Below, in pieces: positions 26,870-38,821 of a stretch of DNA of 64,000 nucleotides. Location: the NCBI GenBank assembly GCA_023105745.1, contig JALGQZ010000008.1, positions 23,566,866 to 23,630,865 on the forward strand, in the 5' to 3' direction. The position numbers were made by a program, and so were the translations under genes. Within the stretch, counting starts at the first letter, position 1, and each line of letters opens with the position of its first letter. The notes under the pieces were generated by a model. The model saw nothing but the letters and a program-made list of their open reading frames with translations. It had not been told where the DNA came from and did not search any database. This stretch comes from Austropuccinia psidii. Lineage: Eukaryota; Basidiomycota; Pucciniomycetes; Pucciniales; Sphaerophragmiaceae.

Positions 26870-27591
26870 TATGTCCCCTGCATACCTCAGAGACCTTGGC
26901 TTCCAAAGGAACCAGCCAGAGGATAGAGCAGGAATGTCTAGAACCAGAAGACCTGAAAGAAGACACATTGGACACAGTGGTGGATGGCAAAACAATGAGG
27001 GAGATAATATCAACCTTGCCATTCACACTCCAATTCAACAGAAACCTCAAACCAGAGGACTGGAAGGATATGGATCAAGTTCTTCAAATCCACCAACTCC
27101 TCAAAGATTTGTTTCAATGGAGCATGGACAACAAGAGGTTCAACCTAGCAACTCACTGGGCAGAACTGGGATCAAGTTGCCAGAAGATCTGTCTCAAAGA
27201 GATAGACTTCAAAGACCTTATGGTGTTCACCAAGGGTTGGAATCCTACCAGGCAGCACAGACTCCTGGAGGCAAGGGCACAGAGGATAAGAGAGAATCAA
27301 GCCACTATCCAAGCTATAGAAGAACAGTTAACCCAGACAGGGCCTACTCAGATTCCTTCAGGTTCACAAGGAGCATGCCAAATCAGCTCTCCAGTGGCTT
27401 CACACCATTCAGAAACCAGAAGATCAGTGGCCAAGAGTCACCATTCTTCACAATTCCAGGAAGTTTCCAGGAGAAGACAAGGCAACAAGGGCAAGAACAA
27501 AGCCTCCTTCAACCAGAGGAGGAAAGAGTCAGACCCCATGATCCAGAAGCTGTTAGATTTGGTAAAAGAAGTACACAAGAACCAGAAGTAG
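26857..27591 (+). CDS. ORF1, 244-codon frame overprinted on the start of Gag-Pol
   Basis: The frame is open from 26,836 and overlaps Gag-Pol in another frame to its TAG at 27,589-27,591. Its protein has normal globular composition: [43 protein letters not shown], a helix-like [19 protein letters not shown], then a serine/arginine/lysine-rich tail ending [13 protein letters not shown]. The Gag-Pol frame over the same bases is low-complexity (Q, S, P, R, G). Copy A keeps this frame with about 80% identity and the same stop. No ATG start is shared: the first ATG here is at 26,995, while copy A has TTG. Frame order ORF0, ORF1, Gag-Pol is a -1 step each time. It may be the true N-terminal Gag domain reached by frameshifting or reinitiation. 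Confidence 0.6.
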   Translation: MQTLICPLHTSETLASKGTSQRIEQECLEPEDLKEDTLDTVVDGKTMREIISTLPFTLQFNRNLKPEDWKDMDQVLQIHQLLKDLFQWSMDNKRFNLATHWAELGSSCQKICLKEIDFKDLMVFTKGWNPTRQHRLLEARAQRIRENQATIQAIEEQLTQTGPTQIPSGSQGACQISSPVASHHSETRRSVAKSHHSSQFQEVSRRRQGNKGKNKASFNQRRKESDPMIQKLLDLVKEVHKNQK

Positions 27592-30500
27592 TTGTAAACC
27601 ACTCTAGAATCAGTAGTCCTAGTAATAGAAACATTACCCCCACTCAGACTGAAAATAACATTATCACATCTGAGAGTAACATCAACAGTGACACACTGTG
27701 GTTACAAATGTCCCAATATGCTGAGCAATCTGCAAAGCAGGCTACAGAATTTGCAGCTGCCCAAGAGAGGATGAGAAAAACTCAAGCCTCATTGGAGCAG
27801 ATAGTTAAAAACCTTCAGGAAGGATATGCTCAACTGAGCAAAGCCTCTGAAGAAACCAACAAGAGACTGAACCAAGTCTCTGAAGAACAACACCATAGTA
27901 GCAGGGACAGGGAGTGTCTGAACCAAGACATCAACAAATTGTTTGATGCCTACCATAGCTTAAAGCCCCAACCACAAGGCCAAGCTATGGAGAATCCATA
28001 TCAACCAGATGACATCAAACCAGATGCCATGTTGTTGAATAAGGCAAGATCTCCATCACAATACCAGGATGGAGATGGCATGTCTTATTTAGAGAAGGAA
28101 GCCTTGAAACAGCTTCCTGAGGCCTCAAGCTGGCCCAAATTCTCTGGATCAGGAGAATATGATCATATGGAACTCATAGATTATATTGATGGACTCTTCA
28201 TTGATGTACCAAGCATACCAGATTACTGGATTACTGCTAGACTGAATACTGCATTTAAAGGTCATGCAAGTATATGGTACACTGAAATGAAAGAAATCCA
28301 TGGCAGAAGAAATTGGCCATGGTGGAAGAGTCAAATAATCCAAAAGTACAGTAATGGAACTTGGATATGGCAAAAGACCATGTCATTTGAAAATGACAAA
28401 TACTCTGTGGACAAAGATCCATATGAGTGGTGTCTTAGACAGTCTAAAAGACTTAAAGCCATTGATCCTCAAATGAACATTCAAATGAGGAATCATAAAC
28501 TTCTGACACAACTGCCAGGAGAACTAGAGCATGCAGTAAAATGCAGATGCAACCAAAATTGCACTCTAGATGATATAGCCAATACCTTACAAGACATAAG
28601 GAACAGGACTAATATAGGGAAATTCACCCCATATAGGAGCAATAGTTTCAAAGAGAAACAACCTTTCAGGGTAGAGTTTAAAGACAAACCCAGAGAAAGA
28701 GTGGCAGAAGTGGCAAAAAAGAAGAATTCTTGTCACAATTGTGGTTCAACAGACCACTATGCCAACAACTGTCCAAAAGCAAAGAAGAAAGTCTATGCTA
28801 TAGAAAAAGTCCCTGAAGAAGAACCTCCAACAGAGGATTCTGAATCAGACTCTATGGGAGATGCCATCAGAGAACCATCTGATGAGGATCAAGACCCAAG
28901 AGAGGAATTCCTAGTGGAATACCAAGAGGAAACCCCACTAGAAATCCAGGATATACAGTTGGAAGCAGGCATGCCACAAGACACTGCCAACAAGAACTTG
29001 TGTAAACATACACAAGATGCACAAACATTCCTGGTTACACCAACAAAAGGAATGGCATATATACATGGAACAGCCACAAAAATGACTGTATGTATTGACA
29101 ATGCCCAGCACCCACTGATCATTGACAGTGGAGCACATTGCTCCATAGTGGCCAGAAATTATCTGGATAACCACTTCCCAAACTGGGAAAAAGAACTCTT
29201 GCCCACCAGGGCAAAGAACTTTAAGAGTGCATCTGGAAAGATGACCTCTATTGGGACAATTATCAAAGAGATAATTATACCCCACAGAAAAGGTAATATC
29301 AGACTCAACCCAGAGTTTGTAGTGCTTGAAGATGCCCACATCCAAGGATTTTTACTGGGAACAGATTACCAGAGGATGTATGGCATAGATATTTACAATA
29401 GTAAAAATAGGCATATTACCATTGGTACTAACAAGGAAAAGAAATTTTCTCTTGATATATACCAGATATCTTCCCAGGACCCACTGGAAGAACTTCTGAA
29501 AGAATTCAGAGAGGGACAGTTTAGCACTACCCTCACCAGTAAACAAAAGCTAAGTTTACTGAAGATGCTGAGGAAGAATAGACCAGCATTTGCCATTGGT
29601 GAAGAACCATTAGGCAAGATCAAAGGCCATGATATAGAACTATATCTGGATGTAGAAAGGCCTTATCCACCCATGTTAAGGAGACCTCCTTACCCAGCAA
29701 GTCTGGAGACCAGGAAAGAGATTGAGAAACATATCAATGAACTCCTAGACATGGATATCATTAGGAAGATTGGACATAATGAAATAGTGGAAATCACCAC
29801 TCCTGTCCTAATCACCTGGCATGATGGCAAGTCTAGATTGTGTGGAGATTTCAGAGCCCTGAATAACTACACAAAAGCAGACAGGTACCCTATACCAAGG
29901 ATACCTCATGCCTTGGATAAGCTAGCCAAAGCCAAATACATAACCAAGATGGATTGTATGAAAGGCTTCCACCAAAATGGAGTTAAACCAAACTCCATGA
30001 AGTTGCTCAGAATAATATGCCATATGGGCATATATGAGTATACCAGGATGCCATTTGGCATCAAGAATGCACCAGCCCACTTCCAAAGGATGATGGACAC
30101 CATATTTCAAGAAGAAATAATGGAAGGCTGGATGGTAGTGTATATTGATGATATCATTATATACTCAGAGACATGGGAAGACCATGTACAATACATAGAC
30201 AGAGTGCTAAGTAAATTTACACCCATTAATCTGAAAATTTCACTTAAAAAGTGTAATTTTGGCCAACAAGAGCTACTAGCTCTAGGACACAAAGTCTCAG
30301 GCCTTAGTCTGGCAATTGACCAGAACAAAGTAGCAGCAGTACTGCAAAAGCCAGTACCAAAGAACATCAAAGAGATGCAATCTTTTCTTGGATTTGCTAG
30401 CTACTATAGAAACCACATCAAAAACTTTGCCCACATAACTAGTAGTTTATACAAGTTATGCTCAAAGGATGTAGTTTTTGAAATAACCAAGGAAAGGAGG

Positions 30501-32726
30501 GATGCATATGAGAGGATCAAATATGAACTCACAAATGCACCTGTACTCATCTTGCCTGACTTTGAACTACCATTCAAGCTATATATAGATGCAGCATGCA
30601 GCCAAGGCTTGGGAGCAGCCCTTCACCAAAGACAAATTGTGGATGGTGAACCAAGAGAAGGTGTAATATGTTACATCTCCAGGCAGCTGAAAGATTCAGA
30701 AGCCAGGTATGGGGCCACCCAGACAGAATGTCTATGTCTAGTCTGGGCTCTAGAAAAACTCCATTATTATTTGGAGGGTGCAGTCTTTGAAGTCTACACA
30801 GACTGCACAGCCTTGAAGTCTTTACTAAACATGAAGACTACTAATAGACACATGCTGAGATGGCAAATAGCCATCCAGGAGTATAGAGGGAACATGACCA
30901 TCATATACAAGGAAGGTAAAAGCCATACCAATGCAGATGGCCTTAGCAGATGGCCACTGGACAATTTCAAAAGCAATCCAGCTTATGACCCTGAAGTAGC
31001 TGCAAAAATTCCTATCCACTTTATGGAAATAAATAGGAAGAAGAACTTCAGATTCTCTGAATGGGCACCAGGGAGTGGTACCCTTGACAGTGGAAACACT
31101 GATTCAGAAGGGACAGAAACCCCCATACTGGGAATAAGTTCCTCAGCACTGCACAATGAATTTTTCAATGCAGTGCTGAAATCATATGCTAAACACAAAC
31201 AGTGTAGCATACTACTCCAACTCCTTCAACAAAAATACAGGAGCCCAGAACTGGAAACCCAGCTGGAGGAACCCTGGTTGAGGGCCTATAAGGACAATAA
31301 ATTCTTCCTTATAGATGGCCTGATTTATCACAGAGATAAGCACACCAGTGCACTCACAGTGATAGACAGAGACCACATCTCTTTAATCCTGCAGGAATGC
31401 CATGACTGCCCCTACATGGGACACATGAGTGAAGACAGGACCAAAGAGAGGGTAGCAAGCACAGCTTGGTGGCCCAAGTGGGAGCAAGAGTTGAGTGAAT
31501 ACATCAGCACTTGTGAAAGATGCCAAAAGGCAAATAGAAAGCATGGGAAGAAATATGGGTTGCTTCAACACATAGAAGAACCCAAACACCCATGGGAAAC
31601 CATCAACATGGACTGGGTCACAGGACTTGTCCCAGGAGGCAAAGAAAACTACAATGCCTGCCTAATAATAGTTGATAGGTTCAGCAAGAGCATGAGATGT
31701 CTACCATGCCATAAAGAGGACACAGCCATGGACACTGCTCTGTTATTTTGGAATAACATCATATCCACCTGTGGAGTCCCTAAGATCATAATTAGTGACA
31801 GGGACCCAAAATTCACATCTGAATTTTGGACCAATTTGTATGACATGCTAGGCACCAAGCTTGCTTTTTCCACAGCTTACCATCCACAAACAGATGGCCT
31901 AGCTGAGAGGATGATCCAAACAATGGAGGACATCCTCAGGAGGTTCTGTGCCTATGGCATGGAATACAAGGACCATGAGGGATATACCCATGATTGGGTC
32001 ACCCTCTTACCAGCAGTCCAACTGGCTTATAATACAAGCCAGCACTCTACCACAGGAAAAACACCTGCACTGGTAGAGAAAGGGTGGAATCCCCTGTTAC
32101 CTGTGGATCACTTGAAGAAAAATCTCCTGACCATCCACCCCACAGCCAAAGACTTCCATGATATGTGGAAGAAAGCCTGTGATACTGCTGCCAAATGCAT
32201 AGCTGAGGCCAAAGAGTATAATAAGCAAAGGTGGGACAAATCACATATGGAACCTGACTTCAAGGAAGGGGACCAGGTGCTAGTGTCTACACTGAACTTT
32301 AACAATCTCAAAGGACCTAAGAAAATGAGAGACTCATTTGTAGGGCCCTTCACTATCATTAAGTTGATAGGGAAGAATGCAGTAGAAGTCAAGCTCACTG
32401 AGGAGTTTTCTAGGAAACACCCAGTCTTCCCAGTGAGCCTGGTCAAACCATACTTCCAAACAGAGGAGGATAAATTCCCCTCCAGGAAGAAAAACATCAC
32501 TCCACCAGAAATAGTGGAAGTAGAAGACTCTCCTGGACCTGTGAGTAAAATCATCAGGGCCAGAAAAATCAGACTTAATGGGAGGGATCAGAGACAATAC
32601 GTAGTCAGATTCAAGAACCAGACAGCTGACAAAGACAAATGGTTGGCAGAGGATGCCATACCAGATGGGAACCTTCATTTAAGGAGATTCAGAGCCTCAA
32701 GGAGGACTGAACAGTCTCATCTATGA
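26871..32726 (+). CDS. Gag-Pol polyprotein of gypsy copy B (1,951 aa, intact)
   Basis: A single uninterrupted frame encodes the particle proteins and enzymes for reverse transcription and integration. Regions by residue: 1-240 low-complexity (overprinted by ORF1); about 280-350 coiled-coil-like; about 418-600 capsid-like (retrotransposon Gag type); CCHC zinc knuckle 621-634; acidic linker; aspartic protease DSGAH at 752; reverse transcriptase with YIDD at 1091-1094; RNase H with YIDA (Asp1240) and a downstream YTDC; integrase zinc site His1511, His1518, Cys1548, Cys1551; integrase catalytic Asp1581, Asp1643, Glu1679 (D-35-E spacing); chromodomain-like tail about 1898-1945. All key residues are present. 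Gag and Pol share one frame, so any Gag excess must come from processing or from ORF1. The ATG lies one base after the ORF0 stop. Confidence 0.96.
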   Translation: MSPAYLRDLGFQRNQPEDRAGMSRTRRPERRHIGHSGGWQNNEGDNINLAIHTPIQQKPQTRGLEGYGSSSSNPPTPQRFVSMEHGQQEVQPSNSLGRTGIKLPEDLSQRDRLQRPYGVHQGLESYQAAQTPGGKGTEDKRESSHYPSYRRTVNPDRAYSDSFRFTRSMPNQLSSGFTPFRNQKISGQESPFFTIPGSFQEKTRQQGQEQSLLQPEEERVRPHDPEAVRFGKRSTQEPEVVVNHSRISSPSNRNITPTQTENNIITSESNINSDTLWLQMSQYAEQSAKQATEFAAAQERMRKTQASLEQIVKNLQEGYAQLSKASEETNKRLNQVSEEQHHSSRDRECLNQDINKLFDAYHSLKPQPQGQAMENPYQPDDIKPDAMLLNKARSPSQYQDGDGMSYLEKEALKQLPEASSWPKFSGSGEYDHMELIDYIDGLFIDVPSIPDYWITARLNTAFKGHASIWYTEMKEIHGRRNWPWWKSQIIQKYSNGTWIWQKTMSFENDKYSVDKDPYEWCLRQSKRLKAIDPQMNIQMRNHKLLTQLPGELEHAVKCRCNQNCTLDDIANTLQDIRNRTNIGKFTPYRSNSFKEKQPFRVEFKDKPRERVAEVAKKKNSCHNCGSTDHYANNCPKAKKKVYAIEKVPEEEPPTEDSESDSMGDAIREPSDEDQDPREEFLVEYQEETPLEIQDIQLEAGMPQDTANKNLCKHTQDAQTFLVTPTKGMAYIHGTATKMTVCIDNAQHPLIIDSGAHCSIVARNYLDNHFPNWEKELLPTRAKNFKSASGKMTSIGTIIKEIIIPHRKGNIRLNPEFVVLEDAHIQGFLLGTDYQRMYGIDIYNSKNRHITIGTNKEKKFSLDIYQISSQDPLEELLKEFREGQFSTTLTSKQKLSLLKMLRKNRPAFAIGEEPLGKIKGHDIELYLDVERPYPPMLRRPPYPASLETRKEIEKHINELLDMDIIRKIGHNEIVEITTPVLITWHDGKSRLCGDFRALNNYTKADRYPIPRIPHALDKLAKAKYITKMDCMKGFHQNGVKPNSMKLLRIICHMGIYEYTRMPFGIKNAPAHFQRMMDTIFQEEIMEGWMVVYIDDIIIYSETWEDHVQYIDRVLSKFTPINLKISLKKCNFGQQELLALGHKVSGLSLAIDQNKVAAVLQKPVPKNIKEMQSFLGFASYYRNHIKNFAHITSSLYKLCSKDVVFEITKERRDAYERIKYELTNAPVLILPDFELPFKLYIDAACSQGLGAALHQRQIVDGEPREGVICYISRQLKDSEARYGATQTECLCLVWALEKLHYYLEGAVFEVYTDCTALKSLLNMKTTNRHMLRWQIAIQEYRGNMTIIYKEGKSHTNADGLSRWPLDNFKSNPAYDPEVAAKIPIHFMEINRKKNFRFSEWAPGSGTLDSGNTDSEGTETPILGISSSALHNEFFNAVLKSYAKHKQCSILLQLLQQKYRSPELETQLEEPWLRAYKDNKFFLIDGLIYHRDKHTSALTVIDRDHISLILQECHDCPYMGHMSEDRTKERVASTAWWPKWEQELSEYISTCERCQKANRKHGKKYGLLQHIEEPKHPWETINMDWVTGLVPGGKENYNACLIIVDRFSKSMRCLPCHKEDTAMDTALLFWNNIISTCGVPKIIISDRDPKFTSEFWTNLYDMLGTKLAFSTAYHPQTDGLAERMIQTMEDILRRFCAYGMEYKDHEGYTHDWVTLLPAVQLAYNTSQHSTTGKTPALVEKGWNPLLPVDHLKKNLLTIHPTAKDFHDMWKKACDTAAKCIAEAKEYNKQRWDKSHMEPDFKEGDQVLVSTLNFNNLKGPKKMRDSFVGPFTIIKLIGKNAVEVKLTEEFSRKHPVFPVSLVKPYFQTEEDKFPSRKKNITPPEIVEVEDSPGPVSKIIRARKIRLNGRDQRQYVVRFKNQTADKDKWLAEDAIPDGNLHLRRFRASRRTEQSHL

Positions 32727-32737
32727 TGAGCCTTTTT

Positions 32738-32750
32738 TAGAGGGAGGGTA
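32738..32750 (+). other. Polypurine tract of gypsy copy B
   Basis: AGAGAGGGAGGGTA-type purine run (bases TAGAGGGAGGGTA) immediately before the 3' LTR, 11 bases after the Gag-Pol stop. It is the expected plus-strand primer site and matches the one at 6,049 in copy A. Confidence 0.78.
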
Positions 32751-34190
32751 TGTCAGCCTGTGACTCAAAACCAGAGCACAAGCATGACAGCCAAAATACC
32801 ATAAATCAATGGTATAGCCAAAATACCACCAAAACATGGAGCTGAGCCAAATTAGCTCAAAAGGTATCAAAAGAAAGAGGAAACTCACCTCTTCCTGAAA
32901 ATATAAGTCCCATCACCATAGGACAAGAAATAACAAAGTTATTCCTGCTCAAAGTCATTGCTGAGCATAAACCTTAATTTTCACCTCTCATCTAAAATCT
33001 AGAAGGAGAGGCTTAACCACATCAAATGGGTACTCAAAATGAAGCTCTAAGCCAGGGCTATCCAATGGTACCAGCCAAACTGAGCTAGCACCAGTATTAC
33101 TTGAGTTATGGTCAAATTCAGACCAAATAAGGGTGAACAAAACATTCACCTCTCATCTAACTTTTACAGTTTTAGTGTGAGATACTTAAAGTGGGGTCTT
33201 TTTGGAAAGAGCACAATCAGGGCTATCTGATGGTGCCATCCATTTCCTCATAACTTAACTACAACAGACGTTATTGGCCAAACAAGCTCAATACAGATTT
33301 TTGCCCAAACCACGCCAATGTACAAAAATACTTGTACATGGGATAACTTTGTCATATTTCATGATAACCATGTCAAGTTGGGTACCATTGTGTAGAGCCC
33401 ATATAGAGCTATTCAATGAACCAACTCTGAGCTTGATATCTCAAAAACTGAGAGAGTTATGACCATTTTAAGGTCAAAATCCCACCTGCTGTCATATACA
33501 GCCTTACCATGGGATAACACCCCATAATCATGAATATGAGGTGTCAAATAGACGAAGAAGCATGTTTTTACTTCAATACCTCATATGTCAGTCAATACTG
33601 GGGTCCCATACAGTTTCTGTACAGCATTCTACGCGTCATACACGTCAGAATCAGGCTGTGAGGTCCCCAGATGAAAAGTTTCACCCTGTATTGGTGAAAA
33701 CTGCCCAGATGTGGTTTCAAAACCACATCTGAGCCCAATACAGGGTATACAGGCTGTTTGCAAACCACAAGCCAGTCCTGGAGAGTGAAAAATCTTCACT
33801 TCCTCTACGTGGAAAGGTCTAGCAGCCTTTCCACCTCAATTTCAGGATAAAAGGAGGGCTTTTCACAGCCAAAAACCTTTCCTCATCCTGCTCTTGAATA
33901 ACCTACGTAGTAAAATGTCAAAAACAGTTTTACTCTTGGTTAAATAATCAGGTATACTCTTAATTTAAAGTATTGTAGTCTTTATTATTGTAATCCAACA
34001 GGTAAAGCTGCACCCAGGGCTTTCAACAGCGCTCACCACCACTATATTTCTATAGTAAAGCCCTTTAAATCTTAAATTAAATCATTTATTATCAATCTTA
34101 TCATCTTTTAAAACCATTTTTACCGTGTCACAGTCATAGTTAAAGCTTGTAAATACTCATATACACCTTTATCATAGACTCAGCCTGACA
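32751..34190 (+). repeat. 3' LTR of gypsy copy B (1,440 bp)
   Basis: Same ends and length as the 5' LTR. About a dozen single-base differences were found by eye, for example in the 'cagatttttgcc' and 'gacgaagaagc' segments and near the end ('gctgcaccc'). There are no insertions or deletions, so both LTRs descend from one recent reverse-transcription event. Confidence 0.95.
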
Positions 34191-34680
34191 ATAAATGTCC
34201 TTAACAATACCATAAATGGCATTAACAATCCCATTGATGGCATTAAGAATGCCATTTATGGAATTAATAATGGCATTTATGTCATTAAAAATGCCATTTA
34301 TGGAATTAATAATGGCATTTATGGAATTAATAATGGCATTTATGTCATTAAAAATGCCATTTATGGAATTCATAATGGCATTTATGGCATTAAAAATGCC
34401 ATTTGTGGCATTAAAAATCCCATTTTTGGCATTAAAAATGCCCTTTGTGGCATTAACAATTCCATTTTTGGCATTAAAAATGCCATTTATGGCATTGATA
34501 ATGCCATTTATTGCATTAAAAATGCCATTTATAGCATTGATAATTCCCTTTATTGCATGGATAATTCCATTTATGGCATTAATAATTACCTCTAATGCAT
34601 TGATAATGCCATTTATGGCATTAATAATGCCATTTATTGCATTTATAATGCCATTAATGGCCTTCAAAATGCCATAATAG
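34191..34680. repeat. Right part of the 21-bp minisatellite (about 23 units)
   Basis: Units of the form 'atggcattaataatgccattt' repeat with a 21-bp period and modest variation. Because 21 is a multiple of three, all units keep the same frame. Long heptad-repeat ORFs therefore result on both strands: plus 34,216-34,677, pattern MALxMPF; minus 34,140-34,691, pattern INGIxNA. A third plus frame reads GIKNAIY repeats. In the first plus frame, the left part of the array and the right part are in register across the retrotransposon. Whether any frame is translated is unknown. Confidence 0.85.
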
Positions 34681-34706
34681 CCATATTTCATTTAAAACAC
34701 ACCCCT

Positions 34707-34812
34707 TATGTTTTTTACCATACAATTATGTGTTGTTACCAATTGATGGCAAAACCACATAAGCTTTTAGTAAAACATGTAAGGGCTTATGTGGGTTTAC
34801 CAACACCCTTTG
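34707..34812. repeat. Cluster of palindromic terminal motifs, probable end of a MULE-like element
   Basis: Five degenerate copies of the motif GGTAAAACACATAAG, in both orientations, lie in about 100 bp and end in TTTACCAACACCCTTTG. The same terminus (TTTACCAACACCCTATA) closes the MULE at about 39,936 in the same orientation. I take this as the right end of a related element whose interior lies to the left (minisatellite and decayed coding tract). A matching left end was not found. Confidence 0.45.
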
Positions 34813-35855
34813 TTCTTTATATTTGTTCTGATGATATTTTTCTCAAATTATTCATTATAATACCCTTATTAATATTTATTAATAGTAATATTATCAAGAT
34901 GTTCATAGAGAGATATAAGAATACTCATATCATTTCCTGATTCATAGATTAACTCATTTTCTTATGATACACCTCTAAAGCCCTACCTGATGATATTTAA
35001 TTATAATTGTGCCTATATTTTTTGAAAGGCCACTATATTTTGGAACATATCCATACACATTGTTTTAAGGTGGAGATATTCTTGAAAGTGTGATTGGAGA
35101 GGATGAAATTGTTGAATAATTTTGTGTGCAGAGTAACTTTTGGCTATCAGATTTAGTTCATTAGTAATAGTTAGACAGGCTTGAAAGGTCTATAGCTCTC
35201 TAGGTGTTGTTATTTAGTCTAGTATAGAAAATTTATGATTAAGTGGTGGGATTTAAACAAATTGAATATCTGGAGATACCAAATCATTCGTTTCTGTATG
35301 GAATGGAAGATTTTCTACAGCTTTCTCTTGAACAGTAAAAGCAACCTAGTTGAGTAGGAGTATTCTGGAGGTATAGTCACAATTCAAAATTCTTCTGCAG
35401 CTCAAGGGTTTGAATAATTGTGAGGCATCAGACTATTCTTCCAATCTCAAGAGTGGAATGTTTATAGATTGAGGGGGTAAATTTGAGTTACATTTTTGGT
35501 TTACAAGGATGTTCAAGCCAAATGTAATTGGTGAGTCCAATTATTTTATTGGTCCTATTGAGCTTTTCAGCTTTCGTAAGAAACTGATGGAATATTTTCA
35601 GCTCAATATTCTTGATGTAAGAGTAATTGAATTCTTCATTCCAAATATCAATTGGTACCAATATCTTAGTGTGAAAGGGGAAGCATTTTGCAATTAAAAT
35701 CTGATTCAATTTTCTGAACATAAAGATTCTTTGTGTACTATTTTTTGGCCCTCATTGAAATACTATTCCTGATTTGTGAGCCTTAGGGGTATTTTCATAT
35801 ACCCAAAAGACCACAAAATCAAACATAAGTTATAATTAAAGATATAATATATATT
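34813..35855. other. No recognisable gene between two element ends
   Basis: AT-rich; overlapping 62- and 77-codon ORFs on opposite strands near 35,488-35,721 have no recognisable motif. Probably host or older repeat DNA between two insertions. Confidence 0.45.
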
Positions 35856-36389
35856 GGTTATTGGCAAACCCATGTAAGCATTCTGGTAAAAACGTATAAG
35901 GGGTGCCTTGGGCCCATTTTCAATTAACAATGAAACACAAAAAACCCTTTATTGGGACAAAACCTCCCAAAACCCACCCAAACAAGGTTTTTTCCCACAA
36001 AACCCCTCTAACCCAGTTTTTTCAGTTTTCCTGCACATCCCCCCCCAAAAAAAACAAAAAAAAAAAGCCCAAACACCCAAATAATCCACATTATCCCCCC
36101 AAACATTTTTTTTGAAAAACAGCCTTACAAAAGCAATTTTTCAAAGCTTTTCACACTCTTTTTTCTTTTTTTCACCCAAAGACTGCATTTTCCTCCACAA
36201 CAACCTGCTTCCAAGCCTCTAAAATTCTAATTTTTTACCTTCCCTCATCTATTAATCCCATATTTCAACCACTTCTTCTCATTTTTCACACCTTTTATTA
36301 CTTCTTTTTTACATTTTGAAAGGTTATTTCCTCATTACAAATCTCCAAATTCCCTTTTTTTTAAATTTATAAATATTTTTCACTCAATA

Positions 36390-38700
36390 ATGCTTCAACC
36401 CCCCACTGAAGGTAAATTTCAGACCCTTGACCTTCTTTGGCAACATGTGCATAATGTTTCCGGGGCTCAGGGGTTCTTCTGTGTCCACTTTGAGGTCCAA
36501 TATGACCCACAACAAAATTTAAATAGGTTGTGACAGGTCTGGGACCCCAAATCCCCACAAAAGCTCCTCCAAAAAGTCACTTCAAGAAAGCTTGACTGTC
36601 CATTTAGACTTTATGCCAGAAAATATGCCAAGAGTACCACTTGGACTCTTCAAGTAAAAACTCCTGAACACAGCCATGATGCCACTGAAAGTACTATGGT
36701 ATATCCTTCTTTTGGAAAATTCAATGAGCAAAAAACATGCCAAATTGCTCAAATGTCTGAATCACTGCTCATTCTGAGGAAAATTCAGGACCAATTATGC
36801 AGCCAGAGGGAGTCTGACAGGACTGTAATCCTTCAAGACATTTAAAACCAAGTCAAGAAAATAAAGAAAGACAAACTGCAAGGCAGAAGCCCCATTTATT
36901 CTCTTATTGAAATTCTCAAAGAAGAAAAATCTGTGTGGTCCTCTCAAAGGGATGCTGAGGGACACATTACCTCCTTGTTTATCACTCACCCCCTTGCCAT
37001 AAAACTCCTTCATGGCTTTCATAATGTTATTCTTATGGATTGTACTCATAAAACTAATAAGTACAAAATTCCCCTTTTTCATATTGTTGGCTTCAGCTCA
37101 ACCAATGAGACCTTTTCTAGGGCTTTTTGTTTGATGAAGAATGAAGCTGAACCCTCATATACTTGGGCATTAAATCAATAAATAGAAAAAGTCCTCAACA
37201 ACACCAATAATTTCCCCCTCCAGTTATTGTTATTGAAAGGGATTTGTCCTTGGAAAATTTTCTTAATAAGGCCTTCCCAGACTCAAAAGTCATATTATTC
37301 ATTTGGCACATTAATAAAGATGTATCTGCCCGTTTCATTAAGAAAATTGTTCATGTCACTTATTTTGAGAATTTTATGTGCCTTTGTAATCAAGTAATAT
37401 AATTTTATCTTTTGCTTCTATTCTTTTTATTTTTTTTATTAATGAATTTGGAATTAATTTCTCAGGTTATGTATTCATCCACTGAAGATTCTTTCAAAGA
37501 CAACTGGAAGACGCTTCAATGCCAAGTCAAAAATCCTTAAGCCTTACAATATTTGTAAAATAACTGGCTTCCTCTAAAGGAGTATCATGTGCCAGCCTGG
37601 CCCAACCACCATTTCCACCTTGGTGTAGGCTCCACCTCATGAGTTGAAGGTGCCCATGCCATGGTAAAACTTTGGCTCCAAAACTCTACCAGGACTCTTA
37701 TGGAGGTAGTGAGGGCTCTCCACATGGTTTTCAGAAAACAATTTATTGACATAATCAACAGAATCTCCAAAGAAAGGATGGCACATGTCAAGAATTTTCC
37801 TCCACACATCTGTGTTCTCAATGACAAGGTGCCTCATCATGCCCTTCAGATGGCCTTTGACAATTTCAAAACCAAATTTCCCCCAATGAAAAATGAACCA
37901 ACAAATACAACAATTATCCAAGGATTCCTTGCAAGCACAACACTCAACAAGCATTTTCCAAGTGCCAAAGGCTCCAGATATCAGACTTCCATCCTCAATA
38001 GCATTTTAATTTACATGTTAGAATTGTTTTATAATCAATTTTTTTTCTTATTAACTTATATTCTTTGTCATATTCTTCTCAGACTGGTTATCAAGGTGAT
38101 GATGAAAGTGTTGAGAAAGAATTAATGAATGAGTCCAAAATAAGATTTGAAGATATTGGGTAAGACCTTTTTCAAAGACCAATTGCAGAAATCACCCCAG
38201 TTCCTGAACAGTTTCAAGATTTTTTGACTGGAAATGTGCCATTTGATCACCTTCCCCAAAGTCAAGAGGATGATCAATATTATGAAAACCCACTATAATT
38301 CAAGAATATCTGTGGAAGACCTCAAGGAGCCAAGAATGAAAATAAAAATAAAAATAAAAGAGAACCCTCAAGATTGGAAATCATTGTAATTCAATCCAAG
38401 AAAAGAGGAAGTCCCCCTTCAAAAGTGACCAGCACAGCAACATCAAGATCACAGTCAATTGCACCCTCTCCAATTATGGAAGTTGATTAGCTTGAAGATT
38501 CTGAGGACTCATTATCAAAATCAATAAGTTCATCAAATTCACTACCCTCAGCAACTTAATTGAATGAATATTGCAAATCAGGAGTCACCCTTAGAAGGTC
38601 CAGAAGATTGGCCATGGGTAGCAAAACCTCATAAAGAAAGTCCCACAAGCCTGCCACCAGTTTGAAGATATATGATGCAATTTACTTGTCCTGCGAGAAT
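36390..38700 (+). pseudogene. MULE transposase, broken
   Basis: From the ATG at 36,390 the frame runs with single stops (TGA near 36,531 and TAA near 36,846) to 37,181. It shows an N-terminal DNA-binding region with LDCPFRLYARK and HSHDA, typical of FAR1/FLYWCH fingers. The MULE domain follows (HPLAIKLLHGFHNVILMDC, first catalytic Asp in ILMDCTHKTN). The next motif reads VIERDLSL where families usually have a T-D-R core, then IWHINKDV. After a frameshift, HLGVGSTS-stop-VEGAH (37,615-37,660) and, in another frame, IPCKHNTQ (about 37,922, SWIM-like) continue the family pattern. CGRPQGAKN near 38,320 marks the usual C-terminal linker. Identity is firm; function is lost. Confidence 0.8.
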
Positions 38701-38821
38701 TCCCAAAACAATTATCACACACATGATGAATGCTCGAAGCTCATTGTGAGTTTTGGATTCATTTTAATTCCTATTTCTTTTGTTTCTTTTAAAATTCGTT
38801 GATTTTTTGACCTAATTGTAT

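Larger units (their letters stand above)
24506..34190 (+). mobile_element. Ty3/gypsy (chromovirus-like) LTR retrotransposon copy B, full length, 9,685 bp
   Basis: Two 1,440-bp LTRs flank an internal region with an open 1,951-codon Gag-Pol, an upstream ORF0, an overprinted ORF1 and a purine tract. By eye the LTRs differ at only about a dozen positions (about 99% identity), so insertion is fairly recent. Gene order PR-RT-RNaseH-IN with a C-terminal chromodomain-like segment defines the Ty3/gypsy superfamily, chromovirus type. Flanking pentamers are ATGAA (24,501-24,505) and ATAAA (34,191-34,195), a target duplication with one mismatch, inside the minisatellite. No break was seen in the coding frames, so it may be autonomous. 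Confidence 0.95.

Noticed and set aside
28149..32678. Many minus-strand open frames of 60-148 codons opposite Gag-Pol of copy B
   Set aside because: They overlap a clearly functional plus-strand ORF, are hydrophobic or Cys/Leu-rich as antisense shadows are, and carry no recognisable motif.
34191..34680. CRISPR-like array
   Set aside because: Repeats are directly contiguous 21-bp units without unique spacers, and the DNA is eukaryotic in character.
34140..34691. A 183-codon minus-strand ORF with INGIxNA heptads as an antifreeze- or coiled-coil-like gene
   Set aside because: A 21-bp tandem repeat automatically opens several frames on both strands; there is no independent coding evidence.
37585..37954. 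Minus-strand ORFs of 80-105 codons
   Set aside because: They are antisense to the MULE transposase segment containing the VEGAH motif.
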